Part shown: positions 34,363-42,705 of the stretch, one piece after another
How positions within the stretch are numbered: position 1 is the stretch's first letter
How the letters are laid out: each line of letters starts with the position of its first letter
Assembly: GCA_038205805.1 (NCBI GenBank)
Contig: JBBRBO010000007.1
Span: 1-64,000, forward strand
Source: JBBSBY01 sp038205805
GTDB taxonomy: Bacteria > Desulfobacterota > Desulfomonilia > Desulfomonilales > Desulfomonilaceae
DNA: 64,000 nucleotides
Direction: 5' to 3'
Notes under the pieces: generated by a model
Seen by the model: only the letters and a program-made list of their open reading frames with translations
The model's database searches: none
Told to the model about the DNA's origin: nothing
Program-made: the position numbers and the translations under genes

Positions 34363-35496
34363 ATGGAGAGTCGCAAACCCGAGTGGTTGGATCGGCTGAT
34401 CTCGAGCCGGATTCTGGACATCCCGCCGTATATCCCCGGTAAACCGATAGCCGAACTGACCCGGCAGTTGGGGATTGCCGATGCGGTGAAAATGGCCTCG
34501 AACGAGAACCCCTTAGGGCCGTCACCAAAGGCTATGGACGCCATGCGGGTCTACTTGACCCAAAGTCACGTCTACCCGGAGTCTTCCGGCCCTGAGCTGC
34601 GGGTCAAAGTGGCCCAAAGATTCGGCGTTACCCCGGAGTCGGTGATTTTGGGGAACGGTTCCGACGAAATAATGGCCATGCTCAGTCATGTGTTTCTCAA
34701 GCAGGGCGATGAGGTCATCACCGCAACCAACGCGTTTTCCATGTACAGGATTTGCGCCAAAGCTTTTGGGGCGGAAATCGTTCCCGTTCCGTTGCTCGAC
34801 TACAAGAATGACTTGGGGGCCATGGCCGCAGCCGTTACCGACCGCACCAAATTGATATACATAAGCGTGCCGCACAGTCCTACGGGGGCCATCCCCACCA
34901 GAGAGGAACTTGCGGGCTTTCTGCGAAAGCTCGAAGCATTTCCCGTGACGCTCGTATTAGACGAAGCGTACCGGGAGTACGTGACCGAAGAGGATTGCCC
35001 AAGTGGAGTAGATTATATAAGCGGCGACGTCCCGGTGCTCGTGCTGCGAACGTTCTCGAAGATCTACGGGCTTGCGGGCTTGCGTGTGGGCTACGGGATT
35101 GCTCAAGAGTGGCTCATCGAGTTGTTGAACCGTGTGCGTCCTCCGTTCAACTGCAACGCTCTCGGGCAGGTGGCCGCCGCTGCGGCCCTCGATGATGTAC
35201 AACACCTCGAGCGCTCGAAGGAACTCACCACCAGTGGGATTGCCTTCCTCACTCGGGAGTTGCGCGCCTTAGGCATGCAAGTGATACCAAGTCAGGCGAA
35301 CTTTGTGACCTTCCGCGTTGGGGAGAACGCAAAAGGTATCTATGAGGCGTTGCTCAACCACGGCGTCATCGTGAGGCATTTGGGTTCCTTCGGAATGTCG
35401 GAGCACATCAGAGTAACCGTAGGGCTGGAAGAGGAAAACAGGCGCTTCATCGAGAGCTTGCGTTGTGTTCTTCGGGAGCCTTCGCCCGGAGCGTAA
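34363..35496 (+). CDS. hisC: Histidinol-phosphate aminotransferase
   Basis: HisC catalyses the PLP-dependent transamination of imidazole-acetol phosphate in histidine synthesis. The 377-residue product has DIPPYIPGKPIAELTRQLG, the substrate-loop MASNENPLGPSPKA, and the Schiff-base lysine in RTFSKIYGLAGLRVGYG near residue 233. GGTGGAG lies just before the ATG. Other histidine genes are absent, so the gene is dispersed, as is common. HisC-like enzymes can also act on tyrosine or phenylalanine, so a wider role is possible. cmk follows 132 bases downstream. Confidence 0.93.
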   Translation: MESRKPEWLDRLISSRILDIPPYIPGKPIAELTRQLGIADAVKMASNENPLGPSPKAMDAMRVYLTQSHVYPESSGPELRVKVAQRFGVTPESVILGNGSDEIMAMLSHVFLKQGDEVITATNAFSMYRICAKAFGAEIVPVPLLDYKNDLGAMAAAVTDRTKLIYISVPHSPTGAIPTREELAGFLRKLEAFPVTLVLDEAYREYVTEEDCPSGVDYISGDVPVLVLRTFSKIYGLAGLRVGYGIAQEWLIELLNRVRPPFNCNALGQVAAAAALDDVQHLERSKELTTSGIAFLTRELRALGMQVIPSQANFVTFRVGENAKGIYEALLNHGVIVRHLGSFGMSEHIRVTVGLEEENRRFIESLRCVLREPSPGA

Positions 35497-35563
35497 GTTC
35501 CCCGAGTGTCCGGGGATGGTGAGCGCCTTCGCTGAGAGGCGTTCTGTACGTTCAACCTTAGAG

Positions 35564-35612
35564 TACCTGTTCACCGGAAGTAGCGTCGCCACAAGCCCGA
35601 TGGACGGTTACG
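35564..35612. repeat. Family 2 short palindromic element
   Basis: TACCTGTTCACCGG and GGACGGTTACG are the two arms, with a GC-rich middle, between hisC and cmk. The arms pair imperfectly. The element ends about 16 bases before the cmk start. Confidence 0.45.
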
Positions 35613-35628
35613 AAATACCGGAAAATAT

Positions 35629-36348
35629 GTGAGCAACAGAGACTTTAAGAAAATAGTCGTAGCCATAGACGGTCCGGCAGGCGCCGGGAAGTCCAGTGTA
35701 GCTCGAATCCTCGCCCAGAGGTTGGGGTTCGTCTTGTTGGACACCGGCGCCCTGTACCGCGCGCTGGCCGTTTATCTGCTGGGAAAGGGCGTTGATCCCG
35801 ACTCCGGCCTCCTCCCCGAAAGGATCTTCGCCGCACTCGACTTGCGCATAGACCCGGCCGAAGACCTTACGCGGGTCTACCTGCAATCCAAGGAAATTAG
35901 CGCCGTGCTCCGTGCAGAAGCGGTTGGAGTCGCAGCCTCGAAATTCGCTCGTCAAGCGGCGGTTCGCCGGGAGCTGCTGGATCACCAGAGAAACTGCGCC
36001 GCAATCTGGGATGTGGTCGCTGAAGGACGAGACATGGGAACTGCGGTATTTCCCGACGCCTTTATCAAGTTTTACGTGACCGCGGACCCTGCCGTGCGTT
36101 CGTTGCGAAGGCTCAGGCAGTTGAGCGAAAAAGGCATCAAAGCCCAATTGGACCAAGTATTTGCGGATATGCGGGAACGGGACGAAAGGGACACCAAACG
36201 GCCGGTGGCTCCGCTTGTCCGCGCAGTTGACGCCATAGAGATCGAGACGACGCACTTGGATGTGGAAGGCGTGGTGAGTCGACTTCTTCACGAGATCAAG
36301 CAAAGGACCGCTCATACGGACGTTCAGCTGACGGTATTCTCGAAGTGA
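35629..36348 (+). CDS. cmk: Cytidylate kinase
   Basis: Cmk phosphorylates CMP and dCMP. The 239-residue product has a P-loop IDGPAGAGKSSVARILAQRLG at residues 12-32 (first 20 positions are diagnostic), the substrate segment LDTGALYRALA, and EGRDMGTAVFPDAFIKFYVTA (central GRDMGT motif) near residue 132. The C-terminal RDERDTKRPVAPL is the family's lid. It starts with GTG at 35629; no ATG fits. Its place upstream of rpsA is the conserved order cmk-(ispH)-rpsA, although ispH is not between them here. Confidence 0.93.
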   Translation: MSNRDFKKIVVAIDGPAGAGKSSVARILAQRLGFVLLDTGALYRALAVYLLGKGVDPDSGLLPERIFAALDLRIDPAEDLTRVYLQSKEISAVLRAEAVGVAASKFARQAAVRRELLDHQRNCAAIWDVVAEGRDMGTAVFPDAFIKFYVTADPAVRSLRRLRQLSEKGIKAQLDQVFADMRERDERDTKRPVAPLVRAVDAIEIETTHLDVEGVVSRLLHEIKQRTAHTDVQLTVFSK

Positions 36349-36518
36349 GGCTCACCTGCACGTTGCTCCCTGGGCGGCTCCTGCGCATGGAGCAATCCAC
36401 ACAACCCTGCCTATAGCCGCTACTCTGCGCGTAATTTAGGAAGAATTAATTCTCCGGCAAAATCGGCTCATAACGCCTGTGATAGTAGAATTTCACGTCG
36501 GAATGCAATAAGTTTCCC

Positions 36519-36547
36519 TTGTTTGTTGAAAAGAAATCGGGTATACA
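36519..36547 (+). promoter_or_regulatory. Probable promoter of rpsA
   Basis: TTGTTT at 36519-36524 and TATACA at 36542-36547 are separated by exactly 17 bases, in an AT-rich patch 69 bases upstream of rpsA. This suits strong expression of a ribosomal protein independent of cmk. Confidence 0.5.
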
Positions 36548-36615
36548 TAATTGATTATACTAAACAGGTGTTGTAATTTAAGCGCGGTACAAAAGAGTCT
36601 GGGGGTAGTAACTGG

Positions 36616-38343
36616 ATGGAAAACTTGGAAACCCAAGAAAACAACAATTCTGCCGAAGAATTCGAGCAGGACACTTCAAAGGAAGAAGATTTTGCTGAGT
36701 TAGTCGAAAGCAGCTTTAACAAGGTTCAAGAGGGGGAGGTTGTCACGGGCGTAGTGGTCCAGGTGACAAACGAGTCCGTTATGGTCGATGTCGGCTCCAA
36801 ATCCGAGGGCCAAATCCCCATAGAGCAGTTTTTAGACGAAGACGGCCAAGTCACCGTTAAAGTAGGCGACGAGGTCGAGGTCTTTTTAGAAGACACTGAA
36901 GAATCCTCCGGACGAGTGCGCATATCGAAATCGAAGGCGGACAAGATACGCATCTGGGACGAAATCGCGGATGTGTGTGACAACGAACGCACCATTTCAG
37001 GCCGAGTAGTGGCAAGAGTAAAGGGCGGTTTACAGGTGGATATCGGCGTTGCGGCGTTTTTGCCGGGTTCGCAGGTCGATCTCAGACCCGTCCGAAACTT
37101 TGAAAAATACATCGGCGAGACGTTCGAGTTCAACGTCCTCAAATACAATCGCAAACGCGGCAATATCGTGCTTTCCAGAAAGCCGCTTCTCGAAAAACTC
37201 CGGGATGAAAAACGAGACACTATCCTGGGCGTAATGGAAGGTGAGGGCATCTTCACCGGCGCCGTGAAGAACATCACCGACTACGGCGCGTTTGTGGATT
37301 TAGGCGGTATTGACGGCCTTCTCCACATCACGGATATGTCATGGGGTCGTATCAATCACCCCTCGGACATCCTCAAGGTGGGCGACGAAATCACCGTTAA
37401 GGTCTTGAAGTTCGATCAAGACAAGGAACGCGTCTCGCTGGGCCTCAAGCAGATTCAGCCCGATCCGTGGGCCGATGTCGAGGAGAAATTTACTCCCGGC
37501 CGTGAACTCGTAGGCCACATCGTGAGCATTACGGACTACGGCGCCTTCGTGGAGCTGGAGAAAGGCGTTGAGGGCCTCGTCCATGTATCGGAAATGGCTT
37601 GGACGAAGAAGCCCCGCCATCCCTCCAAGATCGTACAGGTGGGCGAAGAAGTCGATGTGGTCGTCCTCGGTGTGGATAGGGAGCAAAAGCGCATCTCTCT
37701 CGGGATGAAGCAGCTTCGACCCAATCCGTGGGATGTCATCGCCGAGCATTATCCGGTCGGCACAAAAATCGAAGGCAAGATCAGAAACGTCACGGACTTC
37801 GGAATCTTCGTGGGTATAGACGAAGGTATCGACGGATTGGTCCACATATCCGACATATCCTGGACCCAAAGAATCAAACATCCGGGTGAGCTTTACAAGA
37901 AGGGACAGACCGTTCAAGCGGTCGTCTTGAACATCGACAAGGAGAACGAAAGATTCTCCCTCGGTATAAAGCAGATCCACGAAGATCCGTGGGAAACCAT
38001 TCCCGATAAGTATCCTCCCGGCGCTCAAGTCACCGGTAAGGTAACGTCCGTTACCGATTTCGGTGTGTTCCTGGAGATCGAGGAAGGCATCGAGGGAATG
38101 ATCCATGTGTCGGAGCTGTCCAAGGATCGCGTGAATTCACCTTCGGATTTTACCAAAGAAGGCGACGAACTCACGGCTATGGTCCTCAAGGTGAACAAAA
38201 AGGACAAGAAGATCGCCCTGTCCATCAAGAGTCTCGAACGGACAGGAGACTACAATGAGGTGAAAGGTTACATGCACAGCCAAGAGGTTGTGGCTTCGAA
38301 CCTGGGAGATCTGCTGAAAGGCAGCTTGTCCAACAAGGAATAG
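36616..38343 (+). CDS. rpsA: 30S ribosomal protein S1
   Basis: S1 helps mRNA bind to the ribosome. The 575-residue product contains six S1/OB repeats, beginning near residues 37, 122, 206, 291, 378 and 465; clear repeat cores are GAVKNITDYGAFVDLGGIDG, GHIVSITDYGAFVELEKGVE, GKIRNVTDFGIFVGIDEGID and GKVTSVTDFGVFLEIEEGIE. The first 30 residues are an acidic, low-complexity lead-in. Length is that of a typical six-domain proteobacterial S1. The start is the ATG at 36616 with a G-rich ribosome-binding site. It is convergent with cca, and repeat copy E lies between the two. Confidence 0.96.
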   Translation: MENLETQENNNSAEEFEQDTSKEEDFAELVESSFNKVQEGEVVTGVVVQVTNESVMVDVGSKSEGQIPIEQFLDEDGQVTVKVGDEVEVFLEDTEESSGRVRISKSKADKIRIWDEIADVCDNERTISGRVVARVKGGLQVDIGVAAFLPGSQVDLRPVRNFEKYIGETFEFNVLKYNRKRGNIVLSRKPLLEKLRDEKRDTILGVMEGEGIFTGAVKNITDYGAFVDLGGIDGLLHITDMSWGRINHPSDILKVGDEITVKVLKFDQDKERVSLGLKQIQPDPWADVEEKFTPGRELVGHIVSITDYGAFVELEKGVEGLVHVSEMAWTKKPRHPSKIVQVGEEVDVVVLGVDREQKRISLGMKQLRPNPWDVIAEHYPVGTKIEGKIRNVTDFGIFVGIDEGIDGLVHISDISWTQRIKHPGELYKKGQTVQAVVLNIDKENERFSLGIKQIHEDPWETIPDKYPPGAQVTGKVTSVTDFGVFLEIEEGIEGMIHVSELSKDRVNSPSDFTKEGDELTAMVLKVNKKDKKIALSIKSLERTGDYNEVKGYMHSQEVVASNLGDLLKGSLSNKE

Positions 38344-38486
38344 AACCGGCAAGGGGGTGAATCAACTTCACCCCCAACTTCTCTCGTCTACCGGTCTTGT
38401 AATCCCCGCCTGCGCCCCGAACTATATTAAACCGAATACGGTTTTGGCCGAGATCCGCCGTTTTCTCAAAAACAAACCTCAACCCC

Positions 38487-38701
38487 TAATACCGCGATGC
38501 TTTCAGAGAAGCAATATTGGCGACGCTCTCGTTGTGAAGCAGGTTTTTCCAATCTCTTTCCAGGAAAATGTGTGATAATAGCCGCAAGCGGCATTTTCTC
38601 CTTGAGAAAAACCGATTCCGGCAATTGCGAAAGTTCTTGGTGAGGGGCTTGGGGAGAAACTTGTTTCAAGAAGGTTCTCCCCAATATTACTTCTTTTGGT
38701 A
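38487..38701 (-). repeat. Family 1 MITE-like repeat, copy E
   Basis: A full-length copy in minus orientation. It reads AAAAGAAGTAATATTGGGGA, hairpin 1, the CCCCTCACCAAGAAC linker, hairpin 2 (GCCGGAATCGG arm against CCGCTTGCGGC), GGAAAAACCTGCTTCAC, and ends GAAAGCATCGCGGTATTA. Its proximal end supplies the last codons and the TAA stop of cca. The rest of the gap 38344-38486 shows nothing else. Confidence 0.87.
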
Positions 38702-40153
38702 GGCCTTGCCATGAGATGGCGCCAATTCAGCCGCCGCAATAAGCGCTTGCTGAAAGGTGGCTATGCGTCCGGCCTCTTGAAGCTCCTGTAGATCGAGGAG
38801 CAGCGCGCCTACTGCAGGGCCTTCTTGCAAACAGAACAGTTCGATGATGTCTCTACCGGACAGGAATGGTTCGGCCAAAGGCGTCTTTTGCTGTTCCAGC
38901 GTATACTCCAACACGTGAAACACATTCTTGAGGGCGAGAGCGTCCTGCCCCGGCAGTCGCGCCGTACCCTTAGACGCCTTCATGTCGGCAAGGAAGAGCA
39001 GCAAAAGCCCTATGAGATCCGACCCGAAGGAGCGACTCATGCGCCGCATGGCCCGTGAAGACATGGATTCATCCGCTAGAATCGAGGCGTGCATGTGGCC
39101 CTTCACGAGGTCAACTACACAACGAGTCTCTTTTCTCGATAGCTTGAGGCGCTCACAAACGTTTTCCGCTGCTGTGGCCGATAAAGCCTCATGCCCGAAA
39201 AAGCGCACCTTACCGTGCTCATCCACGAACCGCGTCTGGGGCTTTCCCGAGTCATGGAGCAGCGCAGCCAACTTCACTAACGTGAATTTGGGACGTCCGG
39301 GAACGATACTGTGAGACAAATAGTCTGCGATGTGTTCCCAAAAGCTCGCGAACACACGCTTTCCATGTGTGAAGAAGCTCTCCATCTCCTCGACAACCGC
39401 CAGAGTATGACCCCACACGTCCAGGTGGTGAAAGGCGTTCTGCTCGCACTGCTTCATGGGGACGACTTCAGGAAAGAGCAAGTCCATGATACCCACAGCG
39501 TCCATTTCGCGCAGAAAGCAAACCCCGGTAGGCGCTCGCAAGATACCCATGAACTCATCGCGTATGCGTTCGGCGGCGACGCCGGCCAACATGGGCGCGC
39601 TTGTAGCCGCAGCGGTAAGGGTTTCGGGGGTAATTGAGAAGCCCAAGGAGGCCGCAAATCGGAAAGCCCTCAGGACCCGTATGGGATCACGCGTCAAGCT
39701 GTCCGGTCCGCAGCGACGTACCAGGCGACGTCCAAGATCGGCCATACCGCCGGTTACGTCGATCACTTCAGGCCATTCACCGTGGAGGAAATACTTCAGG
39801 TCAATGGCCATTGCGTTGACGGTGAAATCACGTTGGAGCAGGTCTCGACTGATGCAGTTTTCCTGTATCTGAGCGATGTCTATGACGTCTCTGCCGTCTC
39901 TGACCACTACGCGCCCCACTCCGCGTTCCTCGTCCAGGGCGACGAAGGTCAATTCAGCGGGTCGGGACTGCGCCAAATGACGTGCAAGGGTGAATCCGTC
40001 AAGGTCCGTGACCACATCCCAATCGAGCACGCCGGCGCCCAAAAGCATGTCTCGTACGGCTCCACCCACCACATAGGACTGGTGAGATTCGCGTACAATC
40101 TCCTCGAGCGTTTGCAAAACAGCGGAGTTCGGTATGTGACGAGCAGGAGCCAT
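38687..40153 (-). CDS. cca: CCA tRNA nucleotidyltransferase / poly(A) polymerase family with HD domain
   Basis: This enzyme adds or repairs the 3'-CCA of tRNAs. The 488-residue product has the nucleotidyltransferase core SYVVGGAVRDMLLG and LDWDVVTDL with the catalytic Asp pair, the RRDFTVNAMAID-type motif (LLQRDFTVNAMAID), and TRDPIRVLRAFRFAASLGF. The C-terminal half has an HD phosphohydrolase motif (AALLHDSGKP) near residue 255, as in class II enzymes with repair phosphatase activity. I chose the ATG at 40153 over a TTG five codons upstream. The final residues QKK and the stop codon are read from family 1 repeat copy E, so the repeat has replaced the original C-terminus or supplied the stop. 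Confidence 0.88.
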   Translation of the reverse strand: MAPARHIPNSAVLQTLEEIVRESHQSYVVGGAVRDMLLGAGVLDWDVVTDLDGFTLARHLAQSRPAELTFVALDEERGVGRVVVRDGRDVIDIAQIQENCISRDLLQRDFTVNAMAIDLKYFLHGEWPEVIDVTGGMADLGRRLVRRCGPDSLTRDPIRVLRAFRFAASLGFSITPETLTAAATSAPMLAGVAAERIRDEFMGILRAPTGVCFLREMDAVGIMDLLFPEVVPMKQCEQNAFHHLDVWGHTLAVVEEMESFFTHGKRVFASFWEHIADYLSHSIVPGRPKFTLVKLAALLHDSGKPQTRFVDEHGKVRFFGHEALSATAAENVCERLKLSRKETRCVVDLVKGHMHASILADESMSSRAMRRMSRSFGSDLIGLLLLFLADMKASKGTARLPGQDALALKNVFHVLEYTLEQQKTPLAEPFLSGRDIIELFCLQEGPAVGALLLDLQELQEAGRIATFQQALIAAAELAPSHGKAYQKK

Positions 40154-40216
40154 GACGTGTCTACGCAAAGATAATATTCAACAGGACTATACCGGAAATT
40201 GCGCCGGCCGTCTGCA

Positions 40217-40948
40217 TCACAACTGCGCTTGCACTAATTCCATGCGAACGGTTCCAATGATGGGGCATGAGGTAAGCAGCAGGGGAATTCGGCGCTTGTC
40301 ATTGGAAATCCAGAGCTTGCCCGTGCCGATCTCGTCGCGATCCCCCGTCATTTTGACCAACCGCAAGTTCAGACGCAGCGCCGAATGACGTCCAGTGCGT
40401 ATGGTAATCTCTTCGGAGCCGTCGTAATTGACAAAAAGCCGCGATTTGTCTTTGCCGTCGAAAATATCCACATACATCGGCTTAGACAGATCCTTGGACC
40501 GGAGAAGAAAAATCGCCGTTATAGGGTCGTAAAGCCCGGAGAATTTTTCGGCGTGACTTTCCCGCTCGGAGCCCTTTTGTTTATTGACCTGCACGAGGCT
40601 CTTGGAGTGATCGAACAACAAGTCTACCGTTTCCGACCGGCTCAAGCTGGATTTCAAGTGGAAATTGTAACGCTCGGGTTTGTGAGAGGAAGGTACGAAA
40701 CTGGCCTGGATCTGGGTCCAGAGTTCGACGATCTTCTTAACCATTCCGTCGGATACGGCTTGAGCCGTAACCTTGGTCCGGTTTCCTTCCTGTACGGTCG
40801 TGATGTCGCCGTGGCCGGCCTTGGAACCGTTCCACGTGAATTCGTAGCGCAGGCATTCGGTTTTGTCCGCTGAATACACCGGATAAATTCCTGCGGGTAT
40901 CAGGAGGACACACATAGCGAGGATTCTCAGAAGGTAGACAAACTTCAT
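40217..40948 (-). CDS. Exported DUF3108-type protein
   Basis: The 243-residue product has a signal peptide (LLRILAMCVLLIPAGIYPVYS) and then one domain resembling DUF3108: LRYEFTWNGSKAGHGDIT near residue 33, IQASFVPSSHKPERYNFHLK near 85, and DPITAIFLLRSKDL near 140. It is probably periplasmic. Members are of unknown function and often lie near envelope-biogenesis genes. Here it precedes cca on the same strand and follows a small lipoprotein-like gene, so the group may share a transcript. No catalytic residues are visible. Confidence 0.75.
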   Translation of the reverse strand: MKFVYLLRILAMCVLLIPAGIYPVYSADKTECLRYEFTWNGSKAGHGDITTVQEGNRTKVTAQAVSDGMVKKIVELWTQIQASFVPSSHKPERYNFHLKSSLSRSETVDLLFDHSKSLVQVNKQKGSERESHAEKFSGLYDPITAIFLLRSKDLSKPMYVDIFDGKDKSRLFVNYDGSEEITIRTGRHSALRLNLRLVKMTGDRDEIGTGKLWISNDKRRIPLLLTSCPIIGTVRMELVQAQL

Positions 40949-40977
40949 AGGTGATATAGCCTTTTGGGAAGGGTGCG

Positions 40978-41388
40978 TTATTTAGCTCTTCGCCAATAGA
41001 ACTTCTTTCTCACTTCGGGCATTGTCAATACCAGTATATCATCGGTGATGCGATAGGGCCAGTTCACCGTAGGGCCTTCGCTGTCGGTAAGGATAATGCG
41101 ATCTCCGTCCACCTTATATGTGCCGCTTTGGGTCTTTACTACGTTTGAGGTTTCCTTATCAATGCGTTTGAATACCGCTTGACCGTCCTTTGTAAATTCG
41201 ATGAGCGTACGAACTGATTGCGGGGGTTTTTCCTGCGCCCCCTGCTCGTCCGCCAGATACATCAGCTCCCATGTGTCGGTGAGGGGACCGGAGACAGGCG
41301 CCTTGCTCGCGGTTAAGCCCAGACATGAAGAACAAAGGAGAAGGGCCGAAAAGATCCATAGTGCGCCACGGGAATAGGAAAGAAGCAT
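40978..41388 (-). CDS. Small exported lipocalin-like protein, probable lipoprotein
   Basis: The 136-residue product has a hydrophobic lead (GALWIFSALLLCSSC) ending in Cys with an imperfect lipobox, so it may be a lipoprotein. The mature part has short strands (TDTWELMYLAD, TLIEFTKDGQAVFKR, SGTYKVDGDRIILTD) of the kind seen in lipocalin-like or META-like folds; I do not recognise a named family. I prefer the ATG at 41388, which has GAGGA 8 bases upstream, over an ATG ten codons earlier without a ribosome-binding site. It lies 29 bases upstream of the DUF3108-type gene on the same strand. Confidence 0.6.
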   Translation of the reverse strand: MLLSYSRGALWIFSALLLCSSCLGLTASKAPVSGPLTDTWELMYLADEQGAQEKPPQSVRTLIEFTKDGQAVFKRIDKETSNVVKTQSGTYKVDGDRIILTDSEGPTVNWPYRITDDILVLTMPEVRKKFYWRRAK

Positions 41389-41458
41389 ATACCACGTCCT
41401 CAAACGGGCGCTGGGCATGAATAGTCCGAGGGAGGATAAGTTTCTCCTTCGGCCTCAC

Positions 41459-41499
41459 TAGGCGCAGAGCGGCCTCAAGCCTGGCGCCGTTACCGTTCG
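41459..41499. repeat. Family 2 half element
   Basis: On the minus strand this reads CGAACGGTAAC followed by GGCTTGAGGCCGCTCTGCGCC-like sequence (shared core CTTGAGGC.GCTCTG). One arm only is clear. It lies between two minus-strand envelope genes. Confidence 0.4.
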
Positions 41500-41500
41500 A

Positions 41501-42484
41501 CTACCACAGGCTTCCGAATTTCTTGTCCTCGGGATCGAGGGTATTTTCCGTCACCAGTGGTTTGCGATCAGTCCGGGGCTTGGGGTCGAGCGCTTGCAAA
41601 GTCTCGTCGGGTTTCTTTGGAGCAGCGGGTTTCGGTAACGGGAACTCTCCTCTGGCCAGCCGCGCAATGAACGGCTCATCCACGATAATGCAGTAGGACC
41701 CCACCTGCATCGTATGGAACACCGCTTCCGCGTCTTGCCAATCCAATCCCAAACAGCCGTGGGTGAGTCTGCCGCCCGTCGCTTCAGCGTAATGCACATA
41801 CCGAGCGCCGTCATACACCAGCTTATAACGGAAAAAACCCGGCACTCGCCGATCCTCATGTTTCTTGGGAATGGGCTCTCCCTCTTCGATAAAGTACCAA
41901 TCCGGTCGAACCCAATCCGCCACCGGGACTTTGCTGCGGATTGGGAAAATGCCCACGGGGCTTTCGAATGCGCCCACCTGTGTCTTGCCCTTGCCGATGG
42001 CCACCGGGCCTACTCGCAGGAGTCTGCCGTTTCTGTCGAAAAGGTAGAACTGAAAATTGCGTTTATCTACGATGAAAAAGGGCTTACCGTTCCTTGACGT
42101 CACGTACGAGGCGATACGTCGGGCTTCAGCCATAACCGTCTGAACCTGCCCTTCATCATGAATACGATGACCGTAGTTGTCGGATGTAGCTCCAGGCTGC
42201 TGCTGATAGCCGGGGTAAGCGTGTTGCTGGTTCGCCTCTCTCACCCGGGAGACCTGCTCTTGCAAGATGCGCTCGGCGTCGCGACGGTCGTACTGCAAGT
42301 CGGAGGGAGGCGCTTGCCCCGGATAGTAGTCCTGATATCCTTGTGGGTAACCGTTCTGATCCATTTGATAAGGATTCTCGTAGTATTGTGCGTAGATCGG
42401 GGAAGACAACAACATCATTAGAAGCGCCATACCCCAGTATCTGTTATGAAATCGGTTATTTGAAGTCCGCTTCTCCCGCTTCAC
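41501..42484 (-). CDS. L,D-transpeptidase (YkuD domain)
   Basis: The 327-residue product has a signal peptide (WGMALLMMLLSSPIYA), a Tyr/Gln/Pro-rich linker to about residue 110, and a YkuD domain: FFIVDKRNFQFYLFDRNGRL (substrate-side strands) near 135, and the catalytic HYAEATGGRLTHGCLGLDW near 235, with His and Cys in the family's HGC position. Such enzymes cross-link peptidoglycan or attach proteins to it in the periplasm. The C-terminus after residue 290 is Pro/Lys-rich. The gap to the next gene (42485-42705) holds nothing I recognise. Confidence 0.88.
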   Translation of the reverse strand: MKREKRTSNNRFHNRYWGMALLMMLLSSPIYAQYYENPYQMDQNGYPQGYQDYYPGQAPPSDLQYDRRDAERILQEQVSRVREANQQHAYPGYQQQPGATSDNYGHRIHDEGQVQTVMAEARRIASYVTSRNGKPFFIVDKRNFQFYLFDRNGRLLRVGPVAIGKGKTQVGAFESPVGIFPIRSKVPVADWVRPDWYFIEEGEPIPKKHEDRRVPGFFRYKLVYDGARYVHYAEATGGRLTHGCLGLDWQDAEAVFHTMQVGSYCIIVDEPFIARLARGEFPLPKPAAPKKPDETLQALDPKPRTDRKPLVTENTLDPEDKKFGSLW

Positions 42485-42705
42485 TGCGAAAACTCCTTCA
42501 TGACCCTGAATTTATTTTTTGTGTATAAGGGAATTCCTTGTCCCTGTCAATAATACAAAGCGTGCCGCCGGCGGTTAGTTCATCAGTACTACCTTGCATG
42601 GTGGGAGATTGCAAGTGCGTCCCTCACGATGCCCGCGGTGCGAGAAGGAGCCCTACCGACCGAACAACTCCACAGCCGCAACCAAGCGGCGCCGGCGCTT
42701 ACTCT

